Shown here piece by piece: positions 18,644-27,949 of a stretch of 64,000 bases of DNA. The DNA is taken from contig OZ241385.1 in assembly GCA_965200825.1 (NCBI GenBank), forward strand, positions 1-64,000, in the 5' to 3' direction. The position numbers were made by a program, and so were the translations under genes. The notes beneath the pieces are model-generated. The model was not told the origin of the DNA. It searched no databases and saw only the letters and a list, made by a program, of their open reading frames with translations. How positions within the stretch are numbered: the first letter of the stretch is position 1; the number at the start of each line of letters is the position of its first letter. This DNA is from Bin80 sp026709335 (lineage in GTDB: Bacteria; Bacteroidota; Rhodothermia; Rhodothermales; Bin80).

Positions 18644-19885
18644 ATGCCTGTAAGGGGTTCAAACAATAAAAATCAAGACTGTTCCTATCGAGGGATTGAG
18701 TACCGTCTATGCCCTGGAACACGAAGTAAAGCAAAGAAACTGGCAGGCTTGGCCGGTGCATGTCGATTTGTATGGAATGAGATTCTTGCCGAATGCAATG
18801 AAGAGTACCAAGATGAAATCAAAGAGAACCCACAGTACTCTTATTTCTCTCTGGGAAAGCGGTTTACGAAACTCAGAGGTACAGTGGACTGGCTGTCAGA
18901 ATACTCATTTGCTATTGTTCGGTATGCGTTGAAATATCAGGCGGATGCGTGGCAGAGATATTTCAAGGGCACGGCGAACCGTCCTGATTTTCACAGGAAG
19001 CATAAGCAGACAGATTCGTTTACAGCAACTAAAGACCTATTCAAGATTGTGAATGACAGCGTATACATCCAGAAGATTGGTTGGATGAAGTTCAGGCGCA
19101 ATGGAGGCAATCCATACCCGGACGGTGAGCCGATTGAGATCACGGTGAGGAAAGAGGGTAGGTACTGGAAGATGAGCGTGATTTATAGGATTCCGACACC
19201 TGAAAAGACGGAGAATGGTGTTGTAGTGGGCGTGGATCTAAATACCTATAACGTGGCCTGGACGTCTTCGGAAGGGAATCAAGGAATGTTCCCGATTGAG
19301 AAACCAGATATAAAAGAGATTAGAATCAAGCGGTATCAGAGGAAGCTGGCACGGCAGAAGAAAGGATCGAAAAGACGAGTCATCACGAAGGACAGGATTG
19401 CCAAGTGGAAGCGTGATCAAAAGAATACAAGAAAGAATCAGGATCATCACAACAGCAAGGCACTGGCACGGAAGGCTGAAACTCTGGTACGAGAAGATCT
19501 ACAAGTGAAGAGCATGTCCAAGTCTGCGAAAGGCACAATGGACAAACCCGGCAAGAATGTGAAAGCAAAATCAGGGTTAAACCGCGTGATCCTGAACTCT
19601 TCATGGGGACGATTTAACCGGTATTTTGACTACAAATTCAGCAAGGTAATTACCGTGAATCCAAAGCATACGTCTCAGACCTGCAATCAGTGTGGACACG
19701 TAACAAAGGATAACAGAACAACACGGAGTAGATTTAAGTGTATGGCCTGTGGCCATGCGGACCATGCAGATCTGAACGCGTCTGCAAATATCTTGGCCTC
19801 CGGGATTGGGGCAACTGGACGTGGGAGGGGCGTTGCCGCTCGGCATTCCATTGATCCGTCAAATGGATATTTGGAGACTGCATAA
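18644..19885 (+). CDS. tnpB: TnpB RNA-guided nuclease of an IS200/IS605 element
   Basis: 413 residues from the ATG starting MPVRGSNNKN. All parts of TnpB are visible: an N-terminal wedge/REC-like region (LAGLAGACRFVWNEILAE), RuvC-I with the aspartate in VVGVDLN (codon 19235), RuvC-II glutamate in VREDLQ (19493), a CxxC...CxxC zinc finger (TCNQCGH, FKCMACGH) and RuvC-III aspartate in HADLNASAN (19769). The three catalytic residues are intact, so it should be a working RNA-guided nuclease using a guide RNA from its own 3' end. The frame extends upstream to an ATG at 18536, but that codon probably belonged to rqcH and the left-end hairpin lies between. No tnpA is nearby. Confidence 0.93.
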   Translation: MPVRGSNNKNQDCSYRGIEYRLCPGTRSKAKKLAGLAGACRFVWNEILAECNEEYQDEIKENPQYSYFSLGKRFTKLRGTVDWLSEYSFAIVRYALKYQADAWQRYFKGTANRPDFHRKHKQTDSFTATKDLFKIVNDSVYIQKIGWMKFRRNGGNPYPDGEPIEITVRKEGRYWKMSVIYRIPTPEKTENGVVVGVDLNTYNVAWTSSEGNQGMFPIEKPDIKEIRIKRYQRKLARQKKGSKRRVITKDRIAKWKRDQKNTRKNQDHHNSKALARKAETLVREDLQVKSMSKSAKGTMDKPGKNVKAKSGLNRVILNSSWGRFNRYFDYKFSKVITVNPKHTSQTCNQCGHVTKDNRTTRSRFKCMACGHADHADLNASANILASGIGATGRGRGVAARHSIDPSNGYLETA

Positions 19886-19910
19886 TGCGTAACCAAATAT
19901 ATAATTTCCC
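19800..19910 (+). ncRNA. Putative reRNA (omega RNA) scaffold at the tnpB 3' end
   Basis: TnpB guide RNAs derive from the right end of the element, overlapping the 3' part of tnpB, with the guide read from the flank. Here two hairpins lie in that position: GGCAAC/GTTGCC (19810-19815 with 19832-19837) and TCCATT/AATGGA (19847-19852 with 19862-19867). If the element ends at ~19910, the guide would be the first ~20 bases of rqcH coding sequence. The exact ends are not determined. Confidence 0.45.
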
Positions 19911-19972
19911 TAAATAACTATTACCTCTTACGGAGGCTTGCTGGTATTTGGGGGAAATTTCTCCCGAATGCT

Positions 19973-21469
19973 ATGGTTTTAGACGCATGGTGTCATACTC
20001 CTGGGGAATTGACACTGGCTTTGGAGCAGGATGGGACGAGGTCCGCAATTTCATTTTTGACGAAGTCCCCGATGATTGGTGCGTTTCGACGCAAAGAAGT
20101 TGGGCGTCCACGGCGCAATGCAAAGCACCTCTTCCGTAAGCTACGACAGCAGTTCATAACAGATGTGAGTATTTTGGAAAATGATCGGGTTTTGATTCTG
20201 AAGTTTACCGGTGGATTCCAGCTTCATGCGCATCTTTACGGAAGTCGAGCCAATGTGATTTTGGCGGATGACGAAGGGCGGGTAGAGGAAGCTTTCCGTA
20301 AAGGTGCCCCAGCTACCCTTCCTCTGCTACGTAATCCTCCAGAGCCGCGGGATGTAACCGCATTTACAGTAAAATGGCATGAGGTAGGCGGGAATCCTGT
20401 CAAGGCGTTGCAACATATTTATATATGTTTCAACAGGGATCAAGTCGAGGAGGTCATGGGTTTGTCTCAGCAGCCGAGTGTGGTCTATGAAGCAGCACAG
20501 GCATTACATCTGAAGCTATTAAACTCCAGAGATTCGTTATATGTATATCAGAATCCCCCTACAATCTCATTGATTCCTCTTTCGGCAAGAAAGGAAGAAG
20601 ATCCCGACGAATATGATGATATAGACGAAGGAGTGCGAGAGTATGTGCAGCGCACATTTTCGGAAAGGGCTTATCGTGCACAGTATGATCCGCTTCGAAA
20701 AGATTTAATTCGGATGTTAGACAAGGCATCACGTTCGGTTGATCGGATGAAAAGAGAGCAGTCTCAACCCTCACGTGCAGATGAATATGAGCGACTGGGG
20801 CATCTTTTGATGACAGTGCCTCCCTTCCCGGCAGGCGAGGAGCAAATCGAGATTGAAGATGTTTTTCATCCTGGTGCAACGGTGACTGTATCCATGGATC
20901 CATCTTTAAATTCTTTACAGAATGCTGAGCGTTATTATGTGAAAGCACGCAAGGCACGCGCCTCCCGTGCCCATTTGGATACTCTGATCGATCAGGCTGA
21001 AGCAAAAATTGAATCCTTGAAAACAGAGTTGGAAGCATTGGAGAATACAAGGACACTCAAGGATTTAAAGGCATTTCAGAAGAGGCGTATAAAACCTGAG
21101 ACGTCAGGGCATCCCTTCCGGCGCTATTCACTTGGTCACAGTTATGAGTTATGGGTGGGTCGCAACGCAAAGGAAAGCGAGAAGCTGACACTCTTATATT
21201 CCCGTCCATTTGATTTATGGCTTCATGCGCGTGGTGTGAGTGGAGCTCATGCAATCCTGAGATTACCTGGTCGAGATGCTCAACCCAGTAGATACCTGAT
21301 CGAGCAGGCGGCAGCAATTACAGCATGGCATAGCAAGGCACGTACCCAAAGCCTTGCGCCGGTAATTGTAACTCCGAGGAAGTTCGTCCGAAAGGTTCGC
21401 GGGACCCCACTAGGTCAAGTCTCTGTAAGCCGGGAAGAGGTTCTGATAGTAGAACCGGCACTGCCGTGA
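19973..21469 (+). CDS. rqcH: RqcH/NFACT ribosome-quality-control protein, start displaced by TnpB element
   Basis: NFACT-family protein: N-terminal NFACT-N domain, central coiled coil (~residues 300-365, LDTLIDQAEAKIESLKTELE) and C-terminal NFACT-R domain (FRRYSLGHSYELWVGRNAKE, then LWLHARGVSGAHAILR). RqcH binds split 50S subunits carrying stalled chains and recruits tRNA-Ala for alanine tailing. The first ATG is at 19973, but conserved coding continues upstream in frame to ~19910 (LNNYYLLRRLAGIWGKFLPN; relatives begin MxNNYYxLRxL) with no ATG, GTG or TTG before the tnpB stop. The real start is thus missing here and probably lies at 18536. Expression from ATG 19973 would lose the conserved N terminus. 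Confidence 0.88.
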   Translation: MVLDAWCHTPGELTLALEQDGTRSAISFLTKSPMIGAFRRKEVGRPRRNAKHLFRKLRQQFITDVSILENDRVLILKFTGGFQLHAHLYGSRANVILADDEGRVEEAFRKGAPATLPLLRNPPEPRDVTAFTVKWHEVGGNPVKALQHIYICFNRDQVEEVMGLSQQPSVVYEAAQALHLKLLNSRDSLYVYQNPPTISLIPLSARKEEDPDEYDDIDEGVREYVQRTFSERAYRAQYDPLRKDLIRMLDKASRSVDRMKREQSQPSRADEYERLGHLLMTVPPFPAGEEQIEIEDVFHPGATVTVSMDPSLNSLQNAERYYVKARKARASRAHLDTLIDQAEAKIESLKTELEALENTRTLKDLKAFQKRRIKPETSGHPFRRYSLGHSYELWVGRNAKESEKLTLLYSRPFDLWLHARGVSGAHAILRLPGRDAQPSRYLIEQAAAITAWHSKARTQSLAPVIVTPRKFVRKVRGTPLGQVSVSREEVLIVEPALP

Positions 21470-21506
21470 AGTATCTTAGATCATTTAGCATTGAGTACAG
21501 ACTTTG

Positions 21507-22307
21507 ATGACCTGGTGGCAATCAGTTATTCTTGGGCTTTTGCAGGGACTGACAGAATTTCTTCCTGTCTCTTCCTCGGGCCATTTAGTATTGGCACAGC
21601 ATATACTCGGGTTGCAATTGACACCGGACGTAACATTTGAGGTGTTTCTTCACGCCGGGACCGCGTTTAGTATTATCACTGTATACAGGAGTCGATTATG
21701 GTCAATGATCACGGACACCATTCGCGCATTCAGTCATCAAAAAAAAGCATATCAGACAAATCCGAATGTTCGGATTGCATGGCAGGTGATCTTTGCGAGT
21801 GTTCCAGCGGGTCTCATCTATGCATTTTTTGATGCACAACTGGAATGGACATATGCGCGCCCCTGGTTCGCATGTATGATGCTGATTGTAACAGGGGCGC
21901 TACTTGGATGTACGCTACTTGTCCGTACGCAAGAGGGCGAATTAAGTGTATTGAAATCGGTTCTGATTGGAGTGGCCCAAGCAATATCACTCCTCCCAGG
22001 GATGTCCAGGTCAGGAGCCACGATCAGCACCGGGTTACTGGCAGGTGTGCGCCCCGAGGTTGCGGCAGATTTTTCATTCATAATGGTTTTACCTGCCATC
22101 TTCGGTGCGACTTTAATCAAGGGACTGGCGCTCGTTCAATCATCTGAGTCGATAGCTTGGATTCCCGTGTTACTCGGGACCTTTGTTGCGTATGGAACCG
22201 GTGTTTTTGCGATTTATGTGGTACTGGGATTTGTCCGTCGGGGGCGATTGCATACATTTGCCTTATACTGCGTAGGAATAGGAATACTGGGGCTCATCTT
22301 TGTGTGA
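21507..22307 (+). CDS. uppP: Undecaprenyl-diphosphate phosphatase (UppP/BacA)
   Basis: 266-residue integral membrane enzyme that dephosphorylates undecaprenyl pyrophosphate to recycle the peptidoglycan carrier lipid. Both signature motifs are present: GLTEFLPVSSSGHL (residues ~14-27) containing the catalytic glutamate, and PGMSRSGATIS with the essential arginine. About eight hydrophobic segments, length normal. An in-frame TTG one codon upstream is possible; the ATG at 21507 is preferred. It lies 37 bases after rqcH, likely co-transcribed. Confidence 0.95.
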   Translation: MTWWQSVILGLLQGLTEFLPVSSSGHLVLAQHILGLQLTPDVTFEVFLHAGTAFSIITVYRSRLWSMITDTIRAFSHQKKAYQTNPNVRIAWQVIFASVPAGLIYAFFDAQLEWTYARPWFACMMLIVTGALLGCTLLVRTQEGELSVLKSVLIGVAQAISLLPGMSRSGATISTGLLAGVRPEVAADFSFIMVLPAIFGATLIKGLALVQSSESIAWIPVLLGTFVAYGTGVFAIYVVLGFVRRGRLHTFALYCVGIGILGLIFV

Positions 22308-22340
22308 GCCTGTAGTTACATAACTCATTTTTGAAATTTC

Positions 22341-23162
22341 ATGAGACTTACAGCTTACGAGAAATCTGCTCGAAGGGAAGTGGATGCCTGGTTGCGGGGG
22401 GATGTTTCCCTTGTCGCGCGTGCCATGGATTGGGTAATGCGTCCTGTGGATTGGGCCGTAGAGCAGGGCGTGCCCGGCCATGTAGTCGATCAGATGAGTG
22501 AAGCCGTGGCAGGATTTCTCTCCAAACTCAACGATGCCACCAAATGGGTCGTAGATTTGAAAGGGATCCGGTCAGAGGCCAGTCGAAAGGGAATTGAGAT
22601 TGAGAACATCGAAGATCTGCGGGACGCTCCTCTGGAAACGCTGGATGAATTGGCAAAGGGTGTATTTACTCATAATACAGTTCTCGCGGCGCTCAGTGGT
22701 GGTGGAACAGGCTTGGGAGGTGTCGTATTGATTGCAGCAGATATCCCTTTACTTTTTGCCATCAACCTCCACCTCATTCAGAAAATTGGTGCAGCATATG
22801 GATTTCCGATGACTGGCCCAGAGCACAGTTCCATTGTATTGTCCATCTATAATGCTGCCGCCGCCAATTCTCGGGAAGCCCGCAGTGGCGCCCTGCATGA
22901 AATAGGTATTGCTGCGGCTTCTTATGCAGGCGGTGGCTCCTACCAGGGGCGTGTCCGTGGAATTCTTTCGGATCAATCCAGGCATTTACCAAGAGAATTG
23001 GCCAAGAATCTCGTTGGTCGAAAACTATTACAGACGATTCCATTGGCTGGAGCTGCAGTTGGGGCTGGTGTTAATTATTGGTTCACCAGAGAAACTGCCC
23101 AGACATCATACATGCTGTTTCGATCCCTTTACATCGAATATAAAGACCGACTTTCCCATTGA
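22341..23162 (+). CDS. EcsC-family protein
   Basis: 273 residues matching the EcsC family. A charged helical N terminus (LTAYEKSARREVDAWLRGD) is followed by a Gly/Ala-rich membrane-interacting centre (ALSGGGTGLGGVVLIAADIPLLFAINLHLIQKIGAAYGF) and a C-terminal GRKLLQTIPLAGAAVGAGVNYWFTRET segment that is characteristic. The biochemical role of EcsC proteins is not settled; in Bacillus the namesake sits with an ABC transporter, which is absent here. It follows uppP by 33 bases. Confidence 0.88.
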   Translation: MRLTAYEKSARREVDAWLRGDVSLVARAMDWVMRPVDWAVEQGVPGHVVDQMSEAVAGFLSKLNDATKWVVDLKGIRSEASRKGIEIENIEDLRDAPLETLDELAKGVFTHNTVLAALSGGGTGLGGVVLIAADIPLLFAINLHLIQKIGAAYGFPMTGPEHSSIVLSIYNAAAANSREARSGALHEIGIAAASYAGGGSYQGRVRGILSDQSRHLPRELAKNLVGRKLLQTIPLAGAAVGAGVNYWFTRETAQTSYMLFRSLYIEYKDRLSH

Positions 23163-23539
23163 TTTTGGGGAGATTCTGGATGCATCTATAATGCCTGAAT
23201 CTCTATGCACAGAAGCAGTCTTCACATCGTAGGTATCTTGACTTCTGCGATTAACTCGTGCACAGAAGTGCTGAAGAGGGGTTATTGGAAAAAAATAAAC
23301 GCTCGCCTGTGAATTGAAAATTCACGTACGTTGCGGAAAAGCGCTTTCTTGTAAAAGGATCGAATTTCGCCCAACACCTGTTGCTCTGGTCGGTAGCCTG
23401 AATTCCCCAGCAGAACCTGATTATCACATCATGTTCTCGCGCGATAATTCAGGTTACTGAGTTCAGATCAGGAAATACAATCTCTCGAGCAGGGCAAATC
23501 TGCATCAACTCTACCCCAGAAATGAGTTGCAAATAATGC
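23163..23539. other. Intergenic region with a long inverted repeat
   Basis: No gene seen. Twelve-base arms GTAGCCTGAATT (23393-23404) and AATTCAGGTTAC (23446-23457) pair with one wobble around a 41-base loop. The repeat sits downstream of both the plus-strand EcsC-family gene and the minus-strand RND gene, so a terminator or end-processing structure is possible, but there is no T tract. Confidence 0.4.
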
Positions 23540-26500
23540 CTAGCTCCGCACCCGGAAGAGTAGACAATAAAACGCCGGTACGAAACCGAGGGTGAGAACG
23601 GTAGCGAAGATCAACCCGAACAAAATTGCGACGGCCATAGATACAAACAGAGGATCTCCGCCAAGCCATAGAGGTAACAGGCCTCCGACGGTCGTCGCCG
23701 TAGTCAACATGATAGGACGGAACCTCGCCTGTGCAGCTTGCAAGACAGCCGCCCCCGGCTGCAGGCCATTCTCATCAATCTCAATACGAATACGATCAAT
23801 GAGAACAATGGCATTGTTGATGACGATACCAGCCAGCGAAATCACTCCCAGCAACGTCATGAATCCAAAAGGCTGGCCGGTAATTAATAGGCCAATGACT
23901 ACTCCGATGAGACCCAGCGGTATGGTGAGCATGATGATGACCGTTTTGCGAAGGGAGTTGAATTGTCCCACAAGAAGGAGCAGGATTAATAGACCTGCCA
24001 GTGGAAGTTTATCTGCGATCGCAGCATTCGCTTCCGCCGAACTCTCGAAGGTACCACCAATTTCATAGCCGTATCCAAGGGGCCAACTCTTCCGCTGTTC
24101 CTCAAGCCATGGGACTAGTGCTGTTGCAACATCAAATGCAGATGTCCCTGATTCAGGATCAAGCTCCGATTGTACGGAAATCGTTTTGGAGCGATTTCGG
24201 CGCAAGATCTTCGATGGTTCAAAGGTAAGATCAATATTTGCCACCTGTCTCAATGCAACGTTATTGCCGGATTGGGCATAGACGTTTATAGATTCAAGCT
24301 TTCCGATATCTTCACGATCTCCAACTTCGGAACGAAGGACTACCGGAATGGCCTTGTTCCCTTCACGATATTCCGTCACGATTGAGCCCGAAAGAGCAGT
24401 ACGCAGAGAAACAGCAATATCTTGATTCGTGATTCCGGCACGCCTTGCCTGGGCATCATTGATGTCAATGATCAGTTTTTTGGTCTGTTGTCCCCAGTTA
24501 TCTGAGATGTTACGGGTGCCTGGAAGCGAGGCCACATGGGCCTTGACTTGATCCGCCAATTCGAAAAGAGTGTTTTGATTCGGTCCGAACAGGCGAATTT
24601 CTACGGGCTTAACGCCTGCAGGGCCAGAGGCCAATCGTTTGAGTGTGACCTCAATATCCGGGTGATTATCTTCCACATACTCCTGCAACCGGTAGATGGA
24701 TGTTGTTAATGCTTCGGGGGTAGATGCATTGCCGATGAAGCTTGAATAGCCAGAGCGAGGTTCAGTCGGGCTGTAGCCCAGAGTGAATGACGGGGTTCCA
24801 CCCCCGATGAAAAAGGCCCAGTTACGCATCCCCTCACGGTCCTCTTGTACAGCGAGTTCTTCCACCAGGAAACGCTCGATGTCAAGCATTGCTGCTTCAT
24901 TATGAGAGAAGGAAGTCCCATAAGGAAATTCAAAGTCACCGGTAAACAGAAGTTCTTTACTATCAGGGAAGAAACTCATTTCAACGAACCGGAAAAGACC
25001 GAACGACAGAATCAATATTGTGAAGGCGCTCAGAACTGTAACCAGAGGACGTCGCAGGAGAATTTGAAGAATTTGACGATAGATGCGGTAGAATCGGGAG
25101 TCGGAGGGACCTGCGAGCGTGTCAGATGTTTTAGAAGCCTTCCTTTTCCTGACTTTCAGGAAGAGCACACACAGAAGTGGAACCATTGTGATTGCAAGCA
25201 GCCAAGAGGAAAGAAGTGTAATTGCGATCACTTGGGCGAGGGGAGCTGTATATTCACCAACCGCACTTTCAGCAAGAACTATGGGCAGGAAAGCTGCAAT
25301 TGTGGTCAGTGACGAAATCAGTAATGGAACCCGCAATTCCTTGGAAGATGCGATCGCTGCAGAGCGCGCTTTCTCACCTGCCTGCAGTCGTACCAGGATG
25401 GACTCACTCATAACAATGGCATTGTCAACTAAGAGTCCAAGTGCAATAATCAGTGAGGCCAGTGACATCTTATCCATACCGATACCAAGGAATTGCATCA
25501 GCATGAGCGTAGACATAATCGTCATAGGGATTAGTGCAGCGACAACCAATCCCGTACGCAATCCCAAGAAAATGAGCATGCACAGAAGCACAATCCCGAC
25601 TGCCTGACCAATTGAGCTTACGAATGTGGAAACGGCGCGGTCAACTACTTCAGGTTGAAAGGCGATAAAATCAAAGTTGACTCCCAAAGGGTATTGCTGT
25701 TCAAGATCAGCAACGGTAGCTCGAACATTTTCACCCAATTGGACGATATTTCCACCGACTCGCATAGAGATTGCCAATGTGAGGGCGGGTTGTCCATTCG
25801 CACGAATTCTGGTAGCCGGGGGCTCTGCATATCCGCGACGTATTTCGGCTACATCCCCCAGATAAACAGTCTCGCCAGTATTGGGAAGTGTGATGAGTGT
25901 CTGTTGAATATCCTCAACAGATCTAAAATTACCGGTTGGCTGTAGCGTGATTCGCTCTACACCAGTTTCCAGTGTTCCTCCTGATACAATGATATTGCTG
26001 GACTGTAGAATTCCCTGAAGCTGTCCCGCAGATAATCCTAGCCCTGAGAGTCGTGCATTATCAAAGTCAACAAAAACATGTTCCTGTTGAATTCCTTGGA
26101 TTGTAACCTTGGCGACATCGTCAATCTTAAGAAAAATGTCACGTACCTGTTCAGCAATCTCTTCCTGCTCTATGTAGGAGAACCCGTCCGCCGTAAGTGT
26201 GATGACCGTTCCGAATACTTCACCCAGCTCATCGTTCACGACCGGCTCAACTCCCTGCGGCAATTCATCTACGATCCCTTCAACCTGCCGCCGCAAATTG
26301 TCCCAAACTGGACGCAGATCAGTGATATTTCCACGGACCTCAACAGTGATGATTGATTGACCAGTACGGGATTCACTGGTGATATTCTTTACTTCAGGGA
26401 TCCCCTGAATTGCTTGCTCGATTCGGTCTGTGACAAGAAGTTCAACCCGTTCGGGAGATGCTCCGGGAAATTGTGCAGATACCGTTGCATTACGGATTAT

Positions 26501-26620
26501 AAATCCGGGATCTTCCGCGCGTGGCAATTCCAGGTACGCGAGAAGGCCAGAAAAAGCTACGACCGCAAGTACCACAAAGGTGACGGTACGGTTATTGATT
26601 ACGTAGCGGGTTAGATCCAT
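23540..26620 (-). CDS. RND efflux pump permease (AcrB/HAE1 type)
   Basis: 1026 residues with the RND layout: one N-terminal helix (TFVVLAVVAFSGLLAYLELP), a porter/docking loop to ~330, six helices, a second large loop, and six final helices ending VPAFYCLLFRVRS. Motifs such as FPGASPERVELLVTDRIE and LGLLVDNAIVMSESI are clear; the latter holds one aspartate where AcrB has DD. It is the proton-driven inner-membrane part of a tripartite exporter. It is last in the minus-strand operon TolC-like fusion, adaptor, permease, with 213 bases between it and the adaptor gene. Substrate cannot be deduced. Confidence 0.93.
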   Translation of the reverse strand: MDLTRYVINNRTVTFVVLAVVAFSGLLAYLELPRAEDPGFIIRNATVSAQFPGASPERVELLVTDRIEQAIQGIPEVKNITSESRTGQSIITVEVRGNITDLRPVWDNLRRQVEGIVDELPQGVEPVVNDELGEVFGTVITLTADGFSYIEQEEIAEQVRDIFLKIDDVAKVTIQGIQQEHVFVDFDNARLSGLGLSAGQLQGILQSSNIIVSGGTLETGVERITLQPTGNFRSVEDIQQTLITLPNTGETVYLGDVAEIRRGYAEPPATRIRANGQPALTLAISMRVGGNIVQLGENVRATVADLEQQYPLGVNFDFIAFQPEVVDRAVSTFVSSIGQAVGIVLLCMLIFLGLRTGLVVAALIPMTIMSTLMLMQFLGIGMDKMSLASLIIALGLLVDNAIVMSESILVRLQAGEKARSAAIASSKELRVPLLISSLTTIAAFLPIVLAESAVGEYTAPLAQVIAITLLSSWLLAITMVPLLCVLFLKVRKRKASKTSDTLAGPSDSRFYRIYRQILQILLRRPLVTVLSAFTILILSFGLFRFVEMSFFPDSKELLFTGDFEFPYGTSFSHNEAAMLDIERFLVEELAVQEDREGMRNWAFFIGGGTPSFTLGYSPTEPRSGYSSFIGNASTPEALTTSIYRLQEYVEDNHPDIEVTLKRLASGPAGVKPVEIRLFGPNQNTLFELADQVKAHVASLPGTRNISDNWGQQTKKLIIDINDAQARRAGITNQDIAVSLRTALSGSIVTEYREGNKAIPVVLRSEVGDREDIGKLESINVYAQSGNNVALRQVANIDLTFEPSKILRRNRSKTISVQSELDPESGTSAFDVATALVPWLEEQRKSWPLGYGYEIGGTFESSAEANAAIADKLPLAGLLILLLLVGQFNSLRKTVIIMLTIPLGLIGVVIGLLITGQPFGFMTLLGVISLAGIVINNAIVLIDRIRIEIDENGLQPGAAVLQAAQARFRPIMLTTATTVGGLLPLWLGGDPLFVSMAVAILFGLIFATVLTLGFVPAFYCLLFRVRS

Positions 26621-26833
26621 GGATGATAGATATGGAGCTTATGAGTGTGCATCTGATCATTCAAAAAGAAATTGTATTCCATGGCATAGTCCGGTTCCTG
26701 AGGTTCAGCGATGGCTTCCTACATGGTAAGGAAAATACACAGGCAAAAGGTCAGAGCAACAATCAGCGAAAATAACAGGAGTGCTGTATCCTCGCAGATG
26801 TTCGCGCATGTAGGATGTATCGAGAATCATGGA

Positions 26834-27949
26834 TCAGTCAGTTCTCAGAAAACGGACCTGTTGCCCGGAAACCAGTGTCTTAATTCCGGCAGTAGCTACG
26901 AATTCTCCATCAGAGATACCATTGATAATTTCCAGCCCTGCAGGTGTGAGGGCGCCCGTTTCAACACTGCGACGCTCAGCGGTGGCGACACTTTCGGTGT
27001 CTGTCCGGTTGAGGACGTACACGAAGCGTCCCAAGTGATCCTGCCCCACAGCCTGCGGTGGGACCAGTACCCCCGTAGTCTCAGATATTCCTTCAATAAT
27101 GAAGGTGACTTCTGCTGCCATTCCGGGTCGAATCTGAGCCAGGCGCGGTCCTTGATCAAGCCGTACAATGACTGGAAAGCCTCCTGCACTTGTAGCTGCC
27201 GTGCCTACTTCCGTCACCAGTGCATTAAAAATTTCATCTCCAAGCGCACCAAAAACTACCTGCGCCGGGCGCTCTTCGCGCAATCCACTGATAAAGACTT
27301 CGGGTACTGTGATCTGCACTTCAGGGTTTCCATCGGTATCAATGATAACTACCACGGTCTGTCCCACTCCCACGGCTTCATTGACATCTACGGTTACCTG
27401 GCTGATTGAACCAGTAACGGGCGCACGCAACTGGGCGTACACGACCTGTTGTTCAGCAAGGCTAAGCGCCGTCTCAGATGATACTTCGGAAGCATTTGCG
27501 GATTCAAATGAGGCGCGTGCCGCATCCATTTCGCTCATGGAGGCATTTCCGTTCTCATAGAGTGCGACGACTCTCTCGTAATTCGCTTTTGCATTACGGG
27601 ATTGTGCACGGGCTTGGGCAAGGCCGGCTTCCGCTTGCTGTTTACGCAATTTCAAATCTCCGGAGTCCAATCGCATGAGAATTTGCCCTTTTCGAACAAT
27701 ACTGCCAACATTGACATCAACACTCGTGATGGTTCCACCCACACGGAATGACAGATTTTGTTCTGAAGCAGCCCGAGCCACTCCGGGAAAAGTGCGAATC
27801 TGATCCCCACCAGCCAGAACAGCTTCTGCATATCGAACCGGGCGGATTTCAAAGTTGGTTGTGGCTTCCTGGTTACTGCAACCAACCCCAACAACTAACG
27901 AAAATACCGTGGTGATCAAGAGGAGAGTTAATGTTTTATGATTACTCAT
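26834..27949 (-). CDS. RND efflux periplasmic adaptor lipoprotein (AcrA/HlyD family)
   Basis: 371 residues. Lipoprotein signal with lipobox VVGVGC (Cys ~24). The membrane-fusion architecture follows: barrel-sandwich/lipoyl half (VGGTITSVDVNVGSIVRKGQ), a long alpha hairpin (QQAEAGLAQARAQSRNAKAN and following), second lipoyl half (APVTGSISQVTVDVNEAVGVG), a beta-barrel and a membrane-proximal domain. It links the permease to the TolC-like protein. Its start overlaps the end of the upstream outer-membrane gene by four bases (ATGA), so the two are translationally coupled. Confidence 0.93.
   Translation of the reverse strand: MSNHKTLTLLLITTVFSLVVGVGCSNQEATTNFEIRPVRYAEAVLAGGDQIRTFPGVARAASEQNLSFRVGGTITSVDVNVGSIVRKGQILMRLDSGDLKLRKQQAEAGLAQARAQSRNAKANYERVVALYENGNASMSEMDAARASFESANASEVSSETALSLAEQQVVYAQLRAPVTGSISQVTVDVNEAVGVGQTVVVIIDTDGNPEVQITVPEVFISGLREERPAQVVFGALGDEIFNALVTEVGTAATSAGGFPVIVRLDQGPRLAQIRPGMAAEVTFIIEGISETTGVLVPPQAVGQDHLGRFVYVLNRTDTESVATAERRSVETGALTPAGLEIINGISDGEFVATAGIKTLVSGQQVRFLRTD

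Larger units (their letters stand above)
18543..19910 (+). mobile_element. IS200/IS605-family element carrying only tnpB
   Basis: Boundaries are inferred. The left edge follows TTAC, a target tetranucleotide known for IS608; the right edge is where conserved rqcH coding sequence resumes (reading LNNYYLLRRLA). The removed length of 1368 bases restores the rqcH frame exactly, as expected for seamless single-strand excision. The element has a strong hairpin near its left end, a tnpB gene and hairpins at its right end. There is no tnpA (Y1 transposase), so it would need one in trans. Confidence 0.6.

Noticed and set aside
26711..27409. 232-codon plus-strand frame
   Set aside because: Mostly antisense to the efflux adaptor gene, which has a clear family match on the minus strand.
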